Shown: one piece after another, positions 63,181 to 64,000 of the stretch
Layout of the letters: each line of letters starts with the position of its first letter
Position numbering within the stretch: the first letter of the stretch is position 1
Assembly (NCBI GenBank): GCA_963853835.1
Contig: OY970829.1
Coordinates: forward strand, 7,608,446 to 7,672,445
From: Calendula officinalis
Lineage: Eukaryota > Streptophyta > Magnoliopsida > Asterales > Asteraceae
Reading direction: 5' to 3'
Length of the DNA: 64,000 nucleotides
Position numbers and translations under genes: made by a program
The notes under the pieces: model-generated
Told to the model about the DNA's origin: nothing
The model's input: the letters and a program-made list of their open reading frames with translations, nothing else
Database searches by the model: none

Positions 63181-64000
63181 ATGATTGACGACAAGCTAAA
63201 AGTGCCTGTCTTCGAAGGTTACTATGAACACTGGAGTGAGATGATGGAGAATTTGCTGCGTGCAAAACAAGTCTGGAATCTAATCGATCCAGGCATCAGA
63301 GAACCTACGGTGGGTATTGCTCAAAGTGAGGCGGAGAAGAATAGATTGGAGGAATTACGAGTAAAGGATATGCAAGTCAAACATTACCTGTACCAAACAA
63401 TTGACAGAGTAACTTTGAACAAATCCTTGATCGAAATTCCTCAAAGGCAATATGGGACTCGATGAAGAAGAGGTTTGCTGGAAACGATCGAGTAAAGAAG
63501 TCCATGTTGCAAAAACTCCGCAGAGATTTTGAAGTTATGGAAATGAAGACGAGTGAAACCATACCGGAATACTTCGGTAGGGTTTTAACAATCTCAAATC
63601 AAATGAGAAGCAATGGAGAAACCATGACTGATGTTAAGATCGTGGAGAAGATTCTTCGAACCCTAACTGAAAAGTATATGTTCGTGGTGGTGTCGATTGA
63701 AGAATCAAAGGATATCGAGCAGATGTCGATAGAAGAATTGCAGAGCACACTAATTGTTCATGAACAAAAGTTCAAGAAAAATGAAGTTTTGGAGGAACAT
63801 GCTCCGACAGGAGAGAGCAACTTCAACAATAGAGGACGAGGCAGAGTTCGATCTGGCTAGAGAGGAAGGGGTCGTGGCAGAGGTTGATACTCAGGAAGTA
63901 AAGAAACAATTGAGTGCTACAATTGTCACAAATTAGGGCATTATTCGTATGAATGCCCAAATGCAAAAGAGGCAAATTATGCTGGGTTCGATGAAGAAGA
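63181..64000 (+). pseudogene. gag: Copia Gag, frameshifted, partial
   Basis: It begins at the ATG at 63181 (MIDDKLKVPVFEGYYEHWSE), a UBN2-type capsid start of a different Copia lineage from A and C. A one-base shift near 63436 precedes AIWDSMKKRF and the rest of the capsid (63462 onward). In-frame stops at 63858-63860 (TAG) and at about 63888 (TGA, in an R/G-rich stretch) precede an intact knuckle, CYNCHKLGHYSYEC, at about 63915-63956. The protein continues beyond the window. Confidence 0.88.

Larger units (their letters stand above)
62914..64000 (+). mobile_element. 5' part of a decayed Copia element, cut by the window end
   Basis: The LTR at 62914-63137 (TGTTGGGTTTTGAAG to TCTTTCA, 224 bp) has a TATA-like GTATATTTAAG. 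A primer-binding site follows, then a broken Gag. The 3' part lies outside the window. Confidence 0.85.

Overview
The window reads as plant nuclear DNA: AT-rich, with one intron-free host gene in a dense, nested mass of LTR retrotransposons. The Copia Gag and extra-ORF proteins look most like Asteraceae (daisy family) Sirevirus-type elements that I know. The family assignment is an inference from protein style, not a search result. All boundaries below were read by eye.

Layout. 1-1300: a decayed LINE reverse-transcriptase fragment split by a 179-bp MITE with a 9-bp target duplication. 2077-3384: the only convincing host gene, a BAHD acyltransferase. 3921-27047: a non-autonomous Copia derivative (E, minus strand, 4128-8780) joined head to head to a second one (B, plus strand, from about 8785). 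B's ORF is split by element A (10425-21819), an intact Copia element whose two 508-bp LTRs look identical. 27048-50967: another derivative (F), itself carrying a degenerating Copia element C (28361-39844, minus) and a Gypsy-like non-coding element G (40117-46022). 52815-60579: inverted repeats of Mutator-like type enclosing an ARIADNE-like gene fragment, split by derivative D (53094-59518, minus). 62914-64000: the 5' end of a decayed Copia element. Target-site duplications were found for A (AAACT), C (TTCTC), D (TCATC), F (ACCAT) and G (GTCTA), so the nesting order is firm: A after B, C and G after F, D after the inverted-repeat element.

How the parts work together. A and C encode Gag, Pol and a long third ORF. 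In A, Gag and Pol lie in different frames, and a consensus intron (12282-13627) would fuse them in frame. C has an equivalent donor and acceptor. A's third ORF also has an in-frame intron, and both third ORFs sit about 120-130 bp downstream of a TATA box. The derivatives B, D, E and F keep only a coiled-coil Gag C-terminal ORF, which ends at the same W-V-P motif and acceptor-like site, followed by a long structured 3' region.

Most unusual signals: (1) 17 two-stem repeat units with compensatory changes in the 3' regions of B, D, E and F; (2) element-specific short motifs spread through both LTRs and genes (GATACTGAG in A, CAGTANTA in C), which suggest binding sites for an element-encoded protein; (3) the splice-controlled Gag/Gag-Pol architecture; (4) element G, integrated with the same LTR end at both termini.
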